DNA of 64,000 bases from Gammaproteobacteria bacterium (lineage in GTDB: Bacteria; Pseudomonadota; Gammaproteobacteria; Thiohalomonadales; Thiohalomonadaceae), in contig JANJXC010000042.1 of assembly GCA_024709225.1 (NCBI GenBank), forward strand, positions 1 through 64,000, read 5' to 3'. The position numbers and the translations under genes were made by a program. Under the pieces are notes generated by a model, which worked only from the letters and a program-made list of their open reading frames with translations, did no database searches and was not told the origin of the DNA. This document shows positions 12,044 through 22,018 of this stretch, piece after piece (within the stretch, counting starts at the first letter, position 1; each line of letters starts with the position of its first letter).

Positions 12044-13060
12044 ATGATCATCATCATGAACAACGAGGTTACCGACGCGCAGATCGATGCGGTGGCGCAG
12101 CGGCTCAAGAGCTGGGGACTGGACAGCAATGTCTCCCGCGGCGTGGAGCGCACCGTCATCGGTGCCATCGGCGACGAGAGCAAGATCGACAAGGAACTGT
12201 TGCAGGCCCTGCCGGGCGTGGAGCAGGTGATCCGGGTGATGAAGCCGTACAAGATCGTGGCGCGTTCGTATCACAAGGAAGACACGGTCATCGACATCAA
12301 GGGCATCAAGCTCGGCGGCAGGCAGATTCAGGTGATCGGCGGGCCGTGCTCGGTGGAGACCCAGCCGCAGATGGATGAGGCGGCCAAGTATGTGGCCGCC
12401 GCCGGCTGCCGCCTGATGCGCGGTGGAGCCTTCAAGCCGCGCACCAGCCCCTATACCTTCCAGGGCGCCGGCGTCGAGGGTCTGGAGATGTTCCGCAAGG
12501 CCGCGGACCGCTACAACCTGCCCATCGTCACCGAGCTGATGGACGTGCGCCAGATCGATGCCTTCATGAAGTATGACGTGGACGTGATCCAGATCGGCAC
12601 GCGCAACATGCAGAACTTTGACCTGCTGAAAGAAGTGGGCCGTCTGCACAAGCCCGTGATCCTCAAACGCGGCATGTCGGCGACCATCTCCGAGTGGCTG
12701 ATGGCGGCGGAATACATCGCTGCCGGCGGCAATCACGACATCATCTTCTGCGAACGCGGCGTACGCAGCTTCGAGACCTACTACCGCAACATGCTGGACG
12801 TCACCGCCATTCCGGTGCTGAAGAAGGAAACCCACCTGCCGGTGATCATCGACCCCAGCCACGCCGGCGGCAAGGCATGGATGGTGCCGGCCCTGGCGCG
12901 TGCGGCCGTTGCCGCCGGTGCCGATGGCCTGCTGGTGGAGATGCATCCCAATCCGTGCGAGGCATGGTGCGATGCCGACCAGGCGCTCAATCCGCAGGAG
13001 CTGGTCGACCTGATGGGCTCGCTGAAGGGCATTGCCCAGGCCATCGGCCGCGAGCTCTGA
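12044..13060 (+). CDS. 3-deoxy-7-phosphoheptulonate (DAHP) synthase, type I beta
   Basis: A 338-residue enzyme for the first shikimate-pathway step (PEP plus erythrose 4-phosphate). The N-terminal 70 residues form a small regulatory ferredoxin-like/ACT-type domain, as in Thermotoga AroF. The catalytic barrel has IGGPCSVETQ, MRGGAFKPRTSPYTFQG, IQIGTRNMQNFDLL, LKRGMSATISEW and DPSHAGGKAWMVP. This is the beta class, distinct from the E. coli AroF/G/H alpha class. It is inserted between hisC and tyrA, where pseudomonads have no such gene, so first and late aromatic steps share an operon. Confidence 0.93.
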   Translation: MIIIMNNEVTDAQIDAVAQRLKSWGLDSNVSRGVERTVIGAIGDESKIDKELLQALPGVEQVIRVMKPYKIVARSYHKEDTVIDIKGIKLGGRQIQVIGGPCSVETQPQMDEAAKYVAAAGCRLMRGGAFKPRTSPYTFQGAGVEGLEMFRKAADRYNLPIVTELMDVRQIDAFMKYDVDVIQIGTRNMQNFDLLKEVGRLHKPVILKRGMSATISEWLMAAEYIAAGGNHDIIFCERGVRSFETYYRNMLDVTAIPVLKKETHLPVIIDPSHAGGKAWMVPALARAAVAAGADGLLVEMHPNPCEAWCDADQALNPQELVDLMGSLKGIAQAIGREL

Positions 13061-13061
13061 G

Positions 13062-13919
13062 TTGGTTCAGCGGCTCTGTATTATCGGTGTCGGTCTCATT
13101 GGCGGCTCGCTGGCGCGGGCGCTGAAGACGGCCGGTGCGGTGGGGGAGGTGATCGGCCATGGCCGGGATACCGCCCAACTGCAGCTGGCGCTGGAACTGG
13201 GCGTCATTGATCGCGCCGAAACCGACCTCGCCGCCGCACTGCGTGGTGCCGATGTGGTGGTGGTGGCCGTGCCGGTGGGGGCGATGGAGGGCGTATTTCG
13301 CGCCATGGCGCCACATCTCGGTGACGACACCATCGTCACCGACGTGGGGAGCACCAAGGGCTCGGTTGTGGCGGCGGCAGAGCGTGCCTTCGGTGCTGTG
13401 CCTCCACGCTTCGTGCCGGGCCATCCCATCGCCGGGACCGAGCGCAGCGGGGTGGCGGCGTCGTTTGCCGAGCTGTACCACAAACGTCGCGTTATCCTGA
13501 CGCCGCTCCCGCATACCGACGCCGCTGCCGTGGCGACAGTACGCGGGCTGTGGCAGACGGCAGGCGCCGAGGTGGTAGAGATGGAGGTACAGCACCATGA
13601 CGAGGTGCTGGCCGCCACCAGCCATCTGCCCCACGTGCTGGCCTATACCCTGGTCGACACCCTGGCGCGTATGGAAGAACATACCGAAATATTCCGCTTT
13701 GCCGCCGGTGGCTTCCGCGATTTTACCCGCATCGCCAGCAGCGACCCGCGCATGTGGCACGACATCTGTCTGGCCAACCGCGACGCGATCCTCAAGGTGC
13801 TGGACCGGTATAGCGCCGATCTGGCAGCGGTGCGCAGTGCCGTTGAACACGGTGACGGCGCCAGGCTGCTGCACACCTTTGGCCGCGCCAAGAAGGCGCG
13901 CGACGAATTCAAGCAATAA
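13062..13919 (+). CDS. tyrA: Prephenate dehydrogenase
   Basis: A 285-residue tyrosine-pathway dehydrogenase. The NAD-binding CIIGVGLIGGSLARAL begins at residue 5, followed by DVGSTKGSV and the substrate motif PGHPIAGTERSG. The frame is open upstream to a TTG at 13032 inside the DAHP synthase gene. I prefer TTG 13062, 1 nt after that gene's stop, because it gives the usual N-terminus (xVQRLCIIGVG). No ATG fits. It lacks a chorismate mutase domain and is not fused to aroA, unlike Pseudomonas. Confidence 0.92.
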   Translation: MVQRLCIIGVGLIGGSLARALKTAGAVGEVIGHGRDTAQLQLALELGVIDRAETDLAAALRGADVVVVAVPVGAMEGVFRAMAPHLGDDTIVTDVGSTKGSVVAAAERAFGAVPPRFVPGHPIAGTERSGVAASFAELYHKRRVILTPLPHTDAAAVATVRGLWQTAGAEVVEMEVQHHDEVLAATSHLPHVLAYTLVDTLARMEEHTEIFRFAAGGFRDFTRIASSDPRMWHDICLANRDAILKVLDRYSADLAAVRSAVEHGDGARLLHTFGRAKKARDEFKQ

Positions 13920-13946
13920 CCCCCAGTTCCTACCTGAAACCACATC

Positions 13947-15275
13947 ATGTCCAACAGCAGCGAAACCAACGTCATTTTCCGTGCCGTCGCCGGCGGTCAT
14001 TTGCAGGGCCGCATCCGCGTACCCGGTGATAAATCCATTTCTCACCGCTCCATCATGCTCGGCTCCCTGGCCGAGGGGGTGACCGAGGTGAGCGGCTTTC
14101 TCGAGGGCGAGGACAACATCGCCACCCTGGAGGCCTTTCGCGCCATGGGGGTGCAGATTGAGGGGCCGGCCGATGGCCGCGTCACCGTGCACGGCGTCGG
14201 TCTGCACGGCCTCAAGGCACCGGCCAAGCCGCTTTATCTGGGCAACTCCGGCACCTCCATGCGCCTGCTCTCCGGCCTGATGGCGGGACAGGCGTTCGAT
14301 GCGGAGATGAGCGGCGATGCCTCGCTGTCCAAGCGGCCGATGAAGCGTGTCACCGATCCGCTGCGCCTGATGGGGGCGGTGGTGGAGACCACCGAAAAGG
14401 GCACGCCACCGCTCAAGGTGAAGGGTGGTCAGCCGCTCAAGGGCATCGACTATGTGATGCCCATGGCCAGTGCCCAGGTGAAGTCCTGTCTGCTGCTGGC
14501 CGGGTTGTATGCCAGCGGCAAGACCTGTGTCACCGAGCCGGCACCGACCCGCGACCATACCGAGCGCATGCTTGCCGGTTTCGGCTATGCGGTGGAGCGC
14601 CGCGGCAATACCGTGTGCGTGCAGGGGGGCGGCAAGTTGACTGCAACAAAAATCGATGTCCCGGCCGATATCTCTTCGGCCACCTTCTTCATGGTGGGGG
14701 CGGCCATCGCCGCCGGCTCCGACATCGTGCTGGAGCACGTGGGCATCAATCCCACCCGCATTGGCGTGATTAACATCCTGCGCCTGATGGGGGCCGAACT
14801 GGAACTGCTCAACGAGCACGAAGCGGGCGGTGAGCCGGTGGCCGATATCCGCGTGCGCGCCAGCAGGCTCAAGGGGATCCGTATCCCCGAGGATCAGGTG
14901 CCGCTGGCCATCGATGAATTCCCGGCGCTGTTTATCGCCGCCGCCTGCGCCGAGGGCGAGACGGTGCTCACCGGCGCCGAGGAGCTGCGCGTGAAGGAGT
15001 CCGACCGTATCCAGGTGATGGCCGACGGTCTGGTGGCGCTGGGCGTCGACGCTCGGCCCACGTCGGACGGCATGGTAATCCGCGGCGGCTGTATCGGCAG
15101 CGGGCAGGTGGACAGCCATGGCGACCACCGCATCGCCATGTCCTTCGCCATGGCCGCCCTGGTGGCCTCCGGCCCCATCACCATTACCGACTGCGCCAAC
15201 GTCAACACCTCCTTCCCCGGGTTCGTAGCCCTGGCCAACAAGGCCGGCCTCGGTCTGACGGCGGACCCGGCATGA
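13947..15275 (+). CDS. aroA: 5-enolpyruvylshikimate-3-phosphate synthase
   Basis: A 442-residue EPSP synthase. Signature segments are VPGDKSISHRSIMLGSLA (about residue 28), LGNSGTSMRLLSGL (about 95), TEPAPTRDHTERML and the loop LRVKESDRIQVMADGL (about 350). The G-x-A/S pattern of the PEP-binding loop (GNSGTSM, Ser at the position that is Ala in class I) suggests the class II-like, Bacillus/Pseudomonas-type enzyme. It overlaps cmk by 4 nt (ATGA), indicating translational coupling. Confidence 0.96.
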   Translation: MSNSSETNVIFRAVAGGHLQGRIRVPGDKSISHRSIMLGSLAEGVTEVSGFLEGEDNIATLEAFRAMGVQIEGPADGRVTVHGVGLHGLKAPAKPLYLGNSGTSMRLLSGLMAGQAFDAEMSGDASLSKRPMKRVTDPLRLMGAVVETTEKGTPPLKVKGGQPLKGIDYVMPMASAQVKSCLLLAGLYASGKTCVTEPAPTRDHTERMLAGFGYAVERRGNTVCVQGGGKLTATKIDVPADISSATFFMVGAAIAAGSDIVLEHVGINPTRIGVINILRLMGAELELLNEHEAGGEPVADIRVRASRLKGIRIPEDQVPLAIDEFPALFIAAACAEGETVLTGAEELRVKESDRIQVMADGLVALGVDARPTSDGMVIRGGCIGSGQVDSHGDHRIAMSFAMAALVASGPITITDCANVNTSFPGFVALANKAGLGLTADPA

Positions 15276-15961
15276 TGGGGGAGGGCATCCCGGTCATTAC
15301 TGTCGACGGACCCAGCGGGGTCGGCAAGGGCACCATCAGCCAGCTGCTGACCCGGCGCTTTGGCTGGCATTTCCTCGACAGTGGTGCCCTCTACCGCCTT
15401 ACGGCGCTGGCGGCAAGGCGCCAGGGCGTGGCCTTCGACGACGCGGCGGGCCTCGCCCGGGTGGCGCGCGAACTGGCTGTGGAGTTTCGCCCGCAGGCTG
15501 GCGGCGATTTGCAGATACTCCTTTCCGGACAGGAGGTTAGCCGGGAAATACGTACCGAACAGGCGGGCAATGACGCCTCCAGGGTAGCCGCGGTACCGGC
15601 GGTACGGGAGGCGCTGCTGGAGCGCCAGCGTGCCTTCCTGCAGCCCCCCGGCCTGGTGGCCGATGGCCGTGATATGGGCACCACCGTATTCCCCACCGCC
15701 CCGCTGAAGATTTTCCTCACCGCCAGTGCCGAGGTACGGGCGCAAAGGCGCTATAACCAGTTGAAGGAAAAGGGGTTGGATGCTAATCTACATAGTCTTT
15801 TCGTCGAGATCGCCGAACGTGACGAACGGGATCGCAACCGCGCTGTGTCGCCGCTCAAGCCGGCGGACGATGCGGTGGTGATCGATACGTCGACGTTTGG
15901 CATCGAAGAGGTTCTGGCGGCGGTACTGGCAGAATGCCAGACGCGGCTGGGTGTGCAGTAG
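15272..15961 (+). CDS. cmk: Cytidylate kinase
   Basis: A 229-residue (d)CMP kinase. The P-loop is DGPSGVGKGTIS at residues 11-22. VADGRDMGTTVFP (about 130) contains the CMP-binding Asp-Arg-Asp, and the lid region AERDERDRNRAVSPLKPADD lies near 188. The cmk-rpsA pair downstream of aroA is conserved across proteobacteria. Two Met codons start the frame; both give the same family N-terminus. Confidence 0.96.
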   Translation: MMGEGIPVITVDGPSGVGKGTISQLLTRRFGWHFLDSGALYRLTALAARRQGVAFDDAAGLARVARELAVEFRPQAGGDLQILLSGQEVSREIRTEQAGNDASRVAAVPAVREALLERQRAFLQPPGLVADGRDMGTTVFPTAPLKIFLTASAEVRAQRRYNQLKEKGLDANLHSLFVEIAERDERDRNRAVSPLKPADDAVVIDTSTFGIEEVLAAVLAECQTRLGVQ

Positions 15962-16069
15962 GGGCTGCCGTCACATTGGGTGATGGTGGTTTGTTTTTTT
16001 AACTTCAACCCGCGGCAGTATTGCGGTTCTACATACGTCGTTCGATGAACGGCAAGGGTTACGTGAGTG

Positions 16070-17746
16070 ATGAGCGAAAGCTTTGCAGAATTGTTTGAAC
16101 AGAGTCTTGTCGGTTCCCAGATGCGCCCCGGCGCCATCATTACCGGCAAGGTAGTCCAGGTTGGCAACGACGTTGTCGTCATCAACGCCGGCCTTAAGTC
16201 CGAAGGCGTGATCCCCGTCGAGCAGTTCCTCAATGAGAACGGCGAGATCGAGGTGCAGGTCGGTGACGAAGTCGATGTCGCCCTGGAAATGGTCGAAGAC
16301 GGTTTCGGCGCCACCCGCCTGTCCCGTGAAAAGGCCAAGCGTTCCGAATCCTGGACCCGCCTGGAGCGCGCCTCCGAGGCCGGAGAGACCGTGGTCGGCC
16401 GCATCGTCGACAAGGTCAAGGGTGGTTTCACCGTCGACCTCAAGGACATCCGCGCCTTCCTGCCCGGTTCCCTGGTGGATGTGCGCCCGGTGCGCGATCC
16501 CTCCTACCTGGAAGGCAAGGACCTGGAATTCAAGGTCATCAAGCTCGATCGCAAGCGTAACAATGTCGTCGTCTCCCGTCGCGCCGTGGTGGAATCCGAG
16601 GGCAGCGAAGAACGCGAAGCCCTGCTGGAAGGCCTGCAGGAAGGCCAGGTGGTCAAGGGTATCGTCAAGAACCTCACCGACTACGGCGCCTTCGTCGACC
16701 TCGGCGGCATCGACGGTCTGCTGCACATCACCGACATGGCCTGGAAGCGCGTCAAGCACCCGTCCGAAGTGGTCAATGTCGGCGACGAAATTGAAGTCAA
16801 GGTGCTCAAGTTCGACCGCGAGCGTACCCGTGTTTCCCTGGGCCTCAAGCAGCTGGGCGAGGATCCGTGGGAAGACATCACCCGCCGTTACCCGGTGGGC
16901 ACCCGCATGTTCGGCAAGGTGACCAACCTGACCGATTACGGCTGCTTCGTCGAGATCGAAGAGGGTGTGGAAGGCCTGGTGCACGTCTCCGAGATGGACT
17001 GGACCAACAAGAACATCCACCCGTCCAAGGTTGTGCAGATGGGCGACGAAGTGGAAGTCATGGTGCTGGACATCGACGCCGAGCGTCGCCGCATCTCCCT
17101 GGGCATGAAGCAGTGCCAGGAAAACCCGTGGGATGCCTTCTCCGGCACTCACAACAAGGGCGACAAGGTTGCCGGCAAGATCAAGTCCATCACCGACTTC
17201 GGTATCTTCATCGGCCTGGACGGCGGCATCGACGGTTTGATCCACCTGTCCGACATCGCCTGGAACGTGCCGGGTGAAGAGGCCGTGCGCAACTATGCCA
17301 AGGGCGACGAAGTCGAGGCCGTGATTCTGGCCATCGATCCGGAGCGCGAGCGCATCTCCCTCGGCATCAAGCAGATGGAGAAGGATCCGTTCTCCAACTA
17401 CGTGGCCGAGCACCGCAAGGGCAGCGTCGTCAAGGGTATCGTGCGTGAAGTGGATGCCAAGGGCGCCATCATCGATCTGGAAGAGGGTGTCGAAGGTTAT
17501 CTGCGTGCCTCCGAACTGTCCCGCGACCGCGTCGAGGATGCCCGTTCCCTGCTGAAGGCTGGCGATGAGGTTGAAGCCAAGTTCATGGGCGTCGATCGCA
17601 AGAACCGCACCATCACCCTGTCCATCAAGGCGAAGGACAGCGAGGAGGAGGCGGAAGCCATGCAGGACTACAATCGTGCCGCAGCAGCCGCCAACCCGAC
17701 CCTGGGCGACCTGCTGAAAGAGCAGATGGAAAACAAGAACGACTAA
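16070..17746 (+). CDS. rpsA: 30S ribosomal protein S1
   Basis: A 558-residue protein with six S1 OB-fold repeats, which recruits mRNA to the 30S subunit. It opens [13 protein letters not shown]. Repeats are recognisable by G-x-V segments such as [60 protein letters not shown] and [25 protein letters not shown] lies immediately before the ATG at 16070; the ATG gives the canonical N-terminus. E. coli S1 is 557 residues. Confidence 0.98.
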   Translation: MSESFAELFEQSLVGSQMRPGAIITGKVVQVGNDVVVINAGLKSEGVIPVEQFLNENGEIEVQVGDEVDVALEMVEDGFGATRLSREKAKRSESWTRLERASEAGETVVGRIVDKVKGGFTVDLKDIRAFLPGSLVDVRPVRDPSYLEGKDLEFKVIKLDRKRNNVVVSRRAVVESEGSEEREALLEGLQEGQVVKGIVKNLTDYGAFVDLGGIDGLLHITDMAWKRVKHPSEVVNVGDEIEVKVLKFDRERTRVSLGLKQLGEDPWEDITRRYPVGTRMFGKVTNLTDYGCFVEIEEGVEGLVHVSEMDWTNKNIHPSKVVQMGDEVEVMVLDIDAERRRISLGMKQCQENPWDAFSGTHNKGDKVAGKIKSITDFGIFIGLDGGIDGLIHLSDIAWNVPGEEAVRNYAKGDEVEAVILAIDPERERISLGIKQMEKDPFSNYVAEHRKGSVVKGIVREVDAKGAIIDLEEGVEGYLRASELSRDRVEDARSLLKAGDEVEAKFMGVDRKNRTITLSIKAKDSEEEAEAMQDYNRAAAAANPTLGDLLKEQMENKND

Positions 17747-17758
17747 GCAGTGAACTGG

Positions 17759-17788
17759 AAGGCCCGCCCTTGGCGGGCCTTCTCTTAA
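17759..17788 (+). terminator. Rho-independent terminator after rpsA
   Basis: AAGGCCCGCC (17759-17768) pairs perfectly with GGCGGGCCTT (17772-17781) over a 3-nt loop, followed by TCTCTTAATT. It lies 12 nt after the rpsA stop and 20 nt before ihfB, so some read-through or an internal promoter must serve ihfB. Confidence 0.88.
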
Positions 17789-17801
17789 TTTGGGGATCTC
17801 C

Positions 17802-18098
17802 ATGACCAAGTCGGAACTGATCGAGATACTGGCGCGCAAGCAGCCCCAGCTCAATTCCAAAGACGTCGAGTTGGCGGTAAAGACTATCCTGGAACACATG
17901 GCGCAGGTACTGGCCAGTGGCGAGCGCATCGAGATTCGTGGATTTGGCAGCTTTTCCCTGCACTATCGTCCGCCCCGCGTGGGACGCAACCCCAAGACTG
18001 GCGATTCGGTTCAGCTCGGCGCCAAGTATGTGCCCCACTTCAAGCCGGGCAAGGAATTGCGTGAACGCGTCGATCAGGCGATGGCGCTGGCGAAATAG
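17802..18098 (+). CDS. ihfB: Integration host factor subunit beta
   Basis: A 98-residue HU/IHF-family DNA-bending protein. [10 protein letters not shown] starts helix 1, and the DNA-intercalating arm is [20 protein letters not shown] (about 45-65) with Pro at the tip (GRNPKTGD). Start ATG 17802 follows GGGGATCTCC. It forms a heterodimer with the alpha subunit encoded at 46039. The rpsA-ihfB order is standard in gammaproteobacteria. Confidence 0.96.
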   Translation: MTKSELIEILARKQPQLNSKDVELAVKTILEHMAQVLASGERIEIRGFGSFSLHYRPPRVGRNPKTGDSVQLGAKYVPHFKPGKELRERVDQAMALAK

Positions 18099-18183
18099 GC
18101 CATCGTCGATTGGCTCACGAGAGCGGCTGATAATCAGCGAAATTTGTTGGTTTGCATAACGGTACTTTGTAATTCGTCGAGCC

Positions 18184-18192
18184 TGGTAATAT
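18184..18192 (+). promoter_or_regulatory. Candidate extended -10 promoter for lapA-lapB
   Basis: TGG-TAATAT (18184-18192) in the 164-nt ihfB-lapA spacer has the TGn extension and five of six -10 bases. No good -35 is visible at standard distance. It is the only convincing -10 in this spacer. Confidence 0.4.
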
Positions 18193-18262
18193 CCTGTAGC
18201 AACGCGTCAGGCGTAAACCTTTGGATATGATTGGGGCATACGCTCCGCCATACGGGATCGAC

Positions 18263-18556
18263 ATGAAACGCCTTTTCTTCCTCATCCTCTTCCTGCTATT
18301 GCTTGCCCTCGGCATCAGTTTCGCTGTTCACAATGCGGCTCCGATCACCCTGAACTACTATTTCGGCTCGATCACCGGGCCACTGTCGTTGATTGTGGTG
18401 ATCTCCCTTGCCGTCGGCGCCTTGCTCGGGGTGAGCACCAGCCTGCTGCTGGTCTTCAGCCAGCGCCGCAAGGTGGCGCGTCTCCAGCGCAAACTGGATA
18501 CCTGTGAACAAGAAATCCGCAACCTGCGTCATCTCCCGTTGCGCGATACGCACTGA
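18263..18556 (+). CDS. lapA: Lipopolysaccharide assembly protein A (YciS family)
   Basis: A 97-residue inner-membrane protein with two transmembrane segments (FFLILFLLLLALGISFAV and the SLIVVISLAVGALLGVS segment) and a short basic coiled-coil tail (RRKVARLQRKLDTCEQEI). ATG 18263 was chosen over an upstream ATG because it places the first helix directly after MKR. It is followed 4 nt later by lapB, the usual partner. LapA works with LapB in controlling LpxC turnover and LPS assembly. Confidence 0.9.
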   Translation: MKRLFFLILFLLLLALGISFAVHNAAPITLNYYFGSITGPLSLIVVISLAVGALLGVSTSLLLVFSQRRKVARLQRKLDTCEQEIRNLRHLPLRDTH

Positions 18557-18560
18557 TCTC

Positions 18561-19730
18561 ATGGGTGTCGAACTCCTGTTCCTGTTGCTGCCAGTAGCTG
18601 CCTTGTCAGGTTGGCTGCTGGGGCGGCGTGATATACGAGACGGTGGGCGCCAGTTTTTCCATCTCTCCTCGGATTATTTCAAAGGCCTTAATTTTCTGCT
18701 CAATGAGCAACCTGACAAGGCTATCGAAGTTTTCATTCACATGCTGGAAGTGGACAGTGATACGGTGGACACCCATTTTGCCGTTGGTAATCTGTTCCGT
18801 CGGCGTGGCGAAGTGGATCGCGCCATCCGCATTCACCAGAACCTGATAGCCCGCCCCACGCTGAGTCGGGAGCAGCGCGATCAAGCGTTATATGAACTGG
18901 GTACGGACTATATGCGTGCCGGCCTGCTGGATCGGGCAGAAAACCTGTTTCAGGAGTTGGTGACGGAGAATACGACGTACCGGCCGCACGCGTTGCGGCA
19001 ACTGCTGGATATCTATCAACAGGAAAAGGAATGGCACAAAGCGATTGCGGCCGGCCAGCGTCTGCAGGGCATGGGGCATGACGGCATAAACCCCATCATT
19101 GCACAGTTTTTTTGCGAGCAGGCGGAGCAAGCGCTGATGCTGGGGGAACGCAACGAAGCTCTGCGGCTGGTGCGTCGTGCCCTGGTGGAGGATCGTAACT
19201 GCATACGCGCTACCTTGTTGGAGGGGCGTATTGAACTGGAGGCGGGTGCGCAAAAATCTGCGATCCGTATTTTTCGCCGAGTCGAGCAACAGGATCCGGC
19301 CTATCTGCCGGAGGTGCTGGCACCTCTGCAGGACGCCTTTATTCAGTTGGGGCGGCCCGCTGACATGATCGCCTACCTGCGTGAGATTCTTGCCAGACAT
19401 GGTGGCATCTCCGTCATGCTGACATTGGCCGAACTCATTCGCCAGCAGCAAGGCGAGAAGGAGGCTGCCATATTTGTGGTCAACCACATGCGCGGGCATC
19501 CATCCATTCGTGGGATGGAACGGCTGATAGATTTGAAGCTGCACGGCAGTGAAGGTCAGGCACGGGAAGATCTGCTGGTGCTGAAGGATTTGACGGACAA
19601 ATTGCTGGAAAGCAAGCCGATATATTGCTGTGGTCACTGTGGCTACAGCGGCAAGACACTCAGCTGGCAATGTCCAAGCTGCAAACAATGGAATACCACC
19701 AAGCCGATACACGGTATCGAGGGTGAATGA
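18561..19730 (+). CDS. lapB: Lipopolysaccharide assembly protein B (tetratricopeptide protein with rubredoxin-type zinc domain)
   Basis: A 389-residue YciM-family protein. An N-terminal membrane anchor ([20 protein letters not shown]) is followed by TPR repeats (for example [20 protein letters not shown] and [20 protein letters not shown]). A C-terminal metal knuckle carries CGHCGYSG and CPSCKQW (CxxC...CxxC). In E. coli the protein brings FtsH to LpxC. ATG 18561 is the family start, 4 nt after lapA. Confidence 0.93.
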   Translation: MGVELLFLLLPVAALSGWLLGRRDIRDGGRQFFHLSSDYFKGLNFLLNEQPDKAIEVFIHMLEVDSDTVDTHFAVGNLFRRRGEVDRAIRIHQNLIARPTLSREQRDQALYELGTDYMRAGLLDRAENLFQELVTENTTYRPHALRQLLDIYQQEKEWHKAIAAGQRLQGMGHDGINPIIAQFFCEQAEQALMLGERNEALRLVRRALVEDRNCIRATLLEGRIELEAGAQKSAIRIFRRVEQQDPAYLPEVLAPLQDAFIQLGRPADMIAYLREILARHGGISVMLTLAELIRQQQGEKEAAIFVVNHMRGHPSIRGMERLIDLKLHGSEGQAREDLLVLKDLTDKLLESKPIYCCGHCGYSGKTLSWQCPSCKQWNTTKPIHGIEGE

Positions 19731-19747
19731 CTGTCTCTGGAGTTGCC

Positions 19748-20452
19748 ATGACCAAAAATCTTGGGCCGCGTATTGTAATTGCACTTGACTATGCCGAGCC
19801 CAAGCTGGCTCTTGCGATGGTCGAACGGTTGGACCCGACACGTTGCCGTCTCAAGGTAGGCAAGGAGTTATTCACCCGGGGTGGCCCGGAGTTGTTGGCA
19901 AAGTTGCGCAACAAGGACTACGAAATCTTCCTTGACCTGAAGTTTCATGATATTCCGAATACCGTGGCAGGAGCCTGCAGCGCTGCTGCCGATCTTGGTG
20001 TGTGGATGGTCAACGTGCATGCCCTGGGCGGCAGCCGCATGATGGCGGCGGCGCGCGAGGCGATCGACAAGTTTGCGAAACCACCCTTGCTCATCGCGGT
20101 AACCATACTTACCAGCATGGGTGAGCAGGACATTCGTGAAGTCGGCCTGGCTGGCCTGCCCGCCGAGAATGTGGCGCGCCTGGCGACTCTGGCGCAAAGC
20201 GCAGGTATGGATGGCGTGGTGTGCTCACCACAGGAGGTGGCCATGTTGCGCAGCCAGTTGGGGAATGATTTTCGTCTGGTTACGCCAGGGATCCGTCCGG
20301 CATGGTCGGCTAAAGGCGATCAGACGCGCATCACTACACCTGCTGATGCGGTACGCCTGGGTGCTGACTATCTGGTAATCGGACGCCCGATTACCGCGGC
20401 TGATAATCCCATAGCGGCATTGGAGATGATTGAAACTGAACTGGCTGGGTGA
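19748..20452 (+). CDS. pyrF: Orotidine 5'-phosphate decarboxylase
   Basis: A 234-residue UMP-forming decarboxylase. The catalytic DxKxxD motif is [13 protein letters not shown] (about residue 63). Phosphate-binding elements are [16 protein letters not shown] and [12 protein letters not shown] near the end. An ATG at 19727 overlaps the lapB stop, but ATG 19748 has a CTGGAG ribosome site at good distance and is preferred. lapA-lapB-pyrF is the E. coli order too. Confidence 0.95.
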   Translation: MTKNLGPRIVIALDYAEPKLALAMVERLDPTRCRLKVGKELFTRGGPELLAKLRNKDYEIFLDLKFHDIPNTVAGACSAAADLGVWMVNVHALGGSRMMAAAREAIDKFAKPPLLIAVTILTSMGEQDIREVGLAGLPAENVARLATLAQSAGMDGVVCSPQEVAMLRSQLGNDFRLVTPGIRPAWSAKGDQTRITTPADAVRLGADYLVIGRPITAADNPIAALEMIETELAG

Positions 20453-20519
20453 TTGGCGTTATGCCCGACGTTACCTGCCGTCGATTACAGGAAAATCCTA
20501 CATCAGAATCAGTGTTTGA

Positions 20520-20897
<378 letters not shown>

Positions 20898-20919
20898 CAT
20901 TCAAGCCTTCTTGTCATTG

Positions 20920-20950
20920 AGCGCCCGCCTGGCGGGCGCTTTTCATTTTC
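20920..20950 (+). terminator. Rho-independent terminator after the ComEA-like gene
   Basis: AGCGCCCGCC (20920-20929) and GGCGGGCGCT (20931-20940) are exact complements; in practice about eight base pairs form around a CCTGG-type loop. TTTCATTTTC follows. Confidence 0.85.
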
Positions 20951-21002
20951 GCCCGGTTTGCCCACAATATCTCCTCTCCTCCGATGCTATAAGGATGTCT
21001 CT

Positions 21003-21872
21003 GTGAAAGTTCTCAAGGCGGTTTTTCCAGTCGCGGGCATGGGTACGCGTTTTCTGCCGGCCACCAAGGCAAATCCCAAGGAGATGCTGCCTATTGTCGA
21101 CAAGCCGTTGATTCAGTATGCCGTTGAGGAGGCCATTGCCGCCGGTATCAAGGAGATGATCTTTGTTACCAGTAGCGCCAAGCGCGCCATCGAAGATCAT
21201 TTCGATAAAAATTATGAGTTGGAATGTGAACTGGAGAAGAAAGGCAAAAAGGATCTGCTGGAGTTGGTGCGCAACATTTTGCCGAATGGGGTGTCTTGCG
21301 CCTATGTGCGGCAGCCCGAAGCACTGGGCCTGGGACATGCCGTGCTGTGTGCGCGTCCGTTGATAGGTGACGAGCCGTTCGCCGTTATCCTGGCCGATGA
21401 TCTGATTGATGGACATGGCCTGGGTGCGATGGCGCAGATGACGCAGGTGTATGAGTCACACCGCTGCAGCCTGCTTGGTGTCGAAGAGGTCTCTGCCGAG
21501 GATACCGACAAGTATGGCATCGTGAAGACATCCGTAATGGATGAGCGCCTGTCCCGTGTCGAGCGCATTGTGGAGAAGCCCAAGCCTGCTGATGCGCCGT
21601 CGACGTTGGCGGTAGTAGGGCGTTACGTGCTTGCGCCGCGCATTTTCGACTTCCTGGAGAAAACGGAACGCGGTGCCGGTGGCGAGATTCAGCTGACCGA
21701 TGCCATCGCGGCTCTGCTGCGGGAAGAACAGGTACTGGCCTATCGGTTCAGTGGCCGTCGTTATGATTGTGGTAGCAAATTGGGATATCTGGAAGCGACC
21801 GTGGAGTATGCCCTGAAGCATCCGGAGCTTAGTGATGAATTCAGAAAGTACCTCAAGAACAACTTCTGCTGA
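21003..21872 (+). CDS. galU: UTP-glucose-1-phosphate uridylyltransferase
   Basis: A 289-residue nucleotidyltransferase making UDP-glucose for envelope polysaccharides. The nucleotide-binding [20 protein letters not shown] is at residues 7-26. [30 protein letters not shown] and the terminal [12 protein letters not shown] are family hallmarks. I selected GTG 21003, because AAGG at 20991-20994 lies at proper distance and the product then begins [12 protein letters not shown] as in homologues. Confidence 0.95.
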   Translation: MKVLKAVFPVAGMGTRFLPATKANPKEMLPIVDKPLIQYAVEEAIAAGIKEMIFVTSSAKRAIEDHFDKNYELECELEKKGKKDLLELVRNILPNGVSCAYVRQPEALGLGHAVLCARPLIGDEPFAVILADDLIDGHGLGAMAQMTQVYESHRCSLLGVEEVSAEDTDKYGIVKTSVMDERLSRVERIVEKPKPADAPSTLAVVGRYVLAPRIFDFLEKTERGAGGEIQLTDAIAALLREEQVLAYRFSGRRYDCGSKLGYLEATVEYALKHPELSDEFRKYLKNNFC

Positions 21873-21893
21873 GGTGTGATGAGCAGTATAAAT

Positions 21894-21969
21894 TGGCTCC
21901 CCCGGTTGGACTCGAACCAACGACACACGGATTAACAGTCCGCTGATCTACCGACTGATCTACGGGGGA
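21894..21969 (-). tRNA. tRNA-Asn (GTT)
   Basis: Read on the minus strand, the acceptor TCCCCCG pairs with CGGGGGA, with discriminator G and an encoded CCA (21894-21896). The anticodon GTT is at 21936-21934 in loop CTGTTAA. The T-loop is TTCGAGT. The full length of 76 nt fits a cloverleaf. Confidence 0.96.
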
Positions 21970-21985
21970 TTCGATGAAGGCGCAT

Positions 21986-22014
21986 ATATTACTTATCCTC
22001 TTTGACAAGGTCAA
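21986..22014 (-). promoter_or_regulatory. Sigma-70-type promoter of tRNA-Asn
   Basis: On the minus strand TTGACC (22014-22009) and TAATAT (21991-21986) are separated by 17 nt, about 17 nt before the tRNA 5' end. It lies just beyond the fimT stop, so the tRNA has its own promoter. Confidence 0.75.
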
Positions 22015-22018
22015 TACT

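Noticed and set aside
13032..13061. TTG 13032 as the tyrA start, inside the DAHP synthase gene
   Set aside because: It adds ten residues not typical of the family; TTG 13062 gives the usual N-terminus right before the nucleotide-binding motif.
12987..15128. A 713-codon minus-strand open frame opposite tyrA and aroA
   Set aside because: Antisense shadow of well-identified genes with the same biased composition.
15971..17929. A 652-codon minus-strand open frame opposite rpsA
   Set aside because: It covers the S1 gene in reverse. The apparent repeats only mirror the S1 repeats of rpsA.
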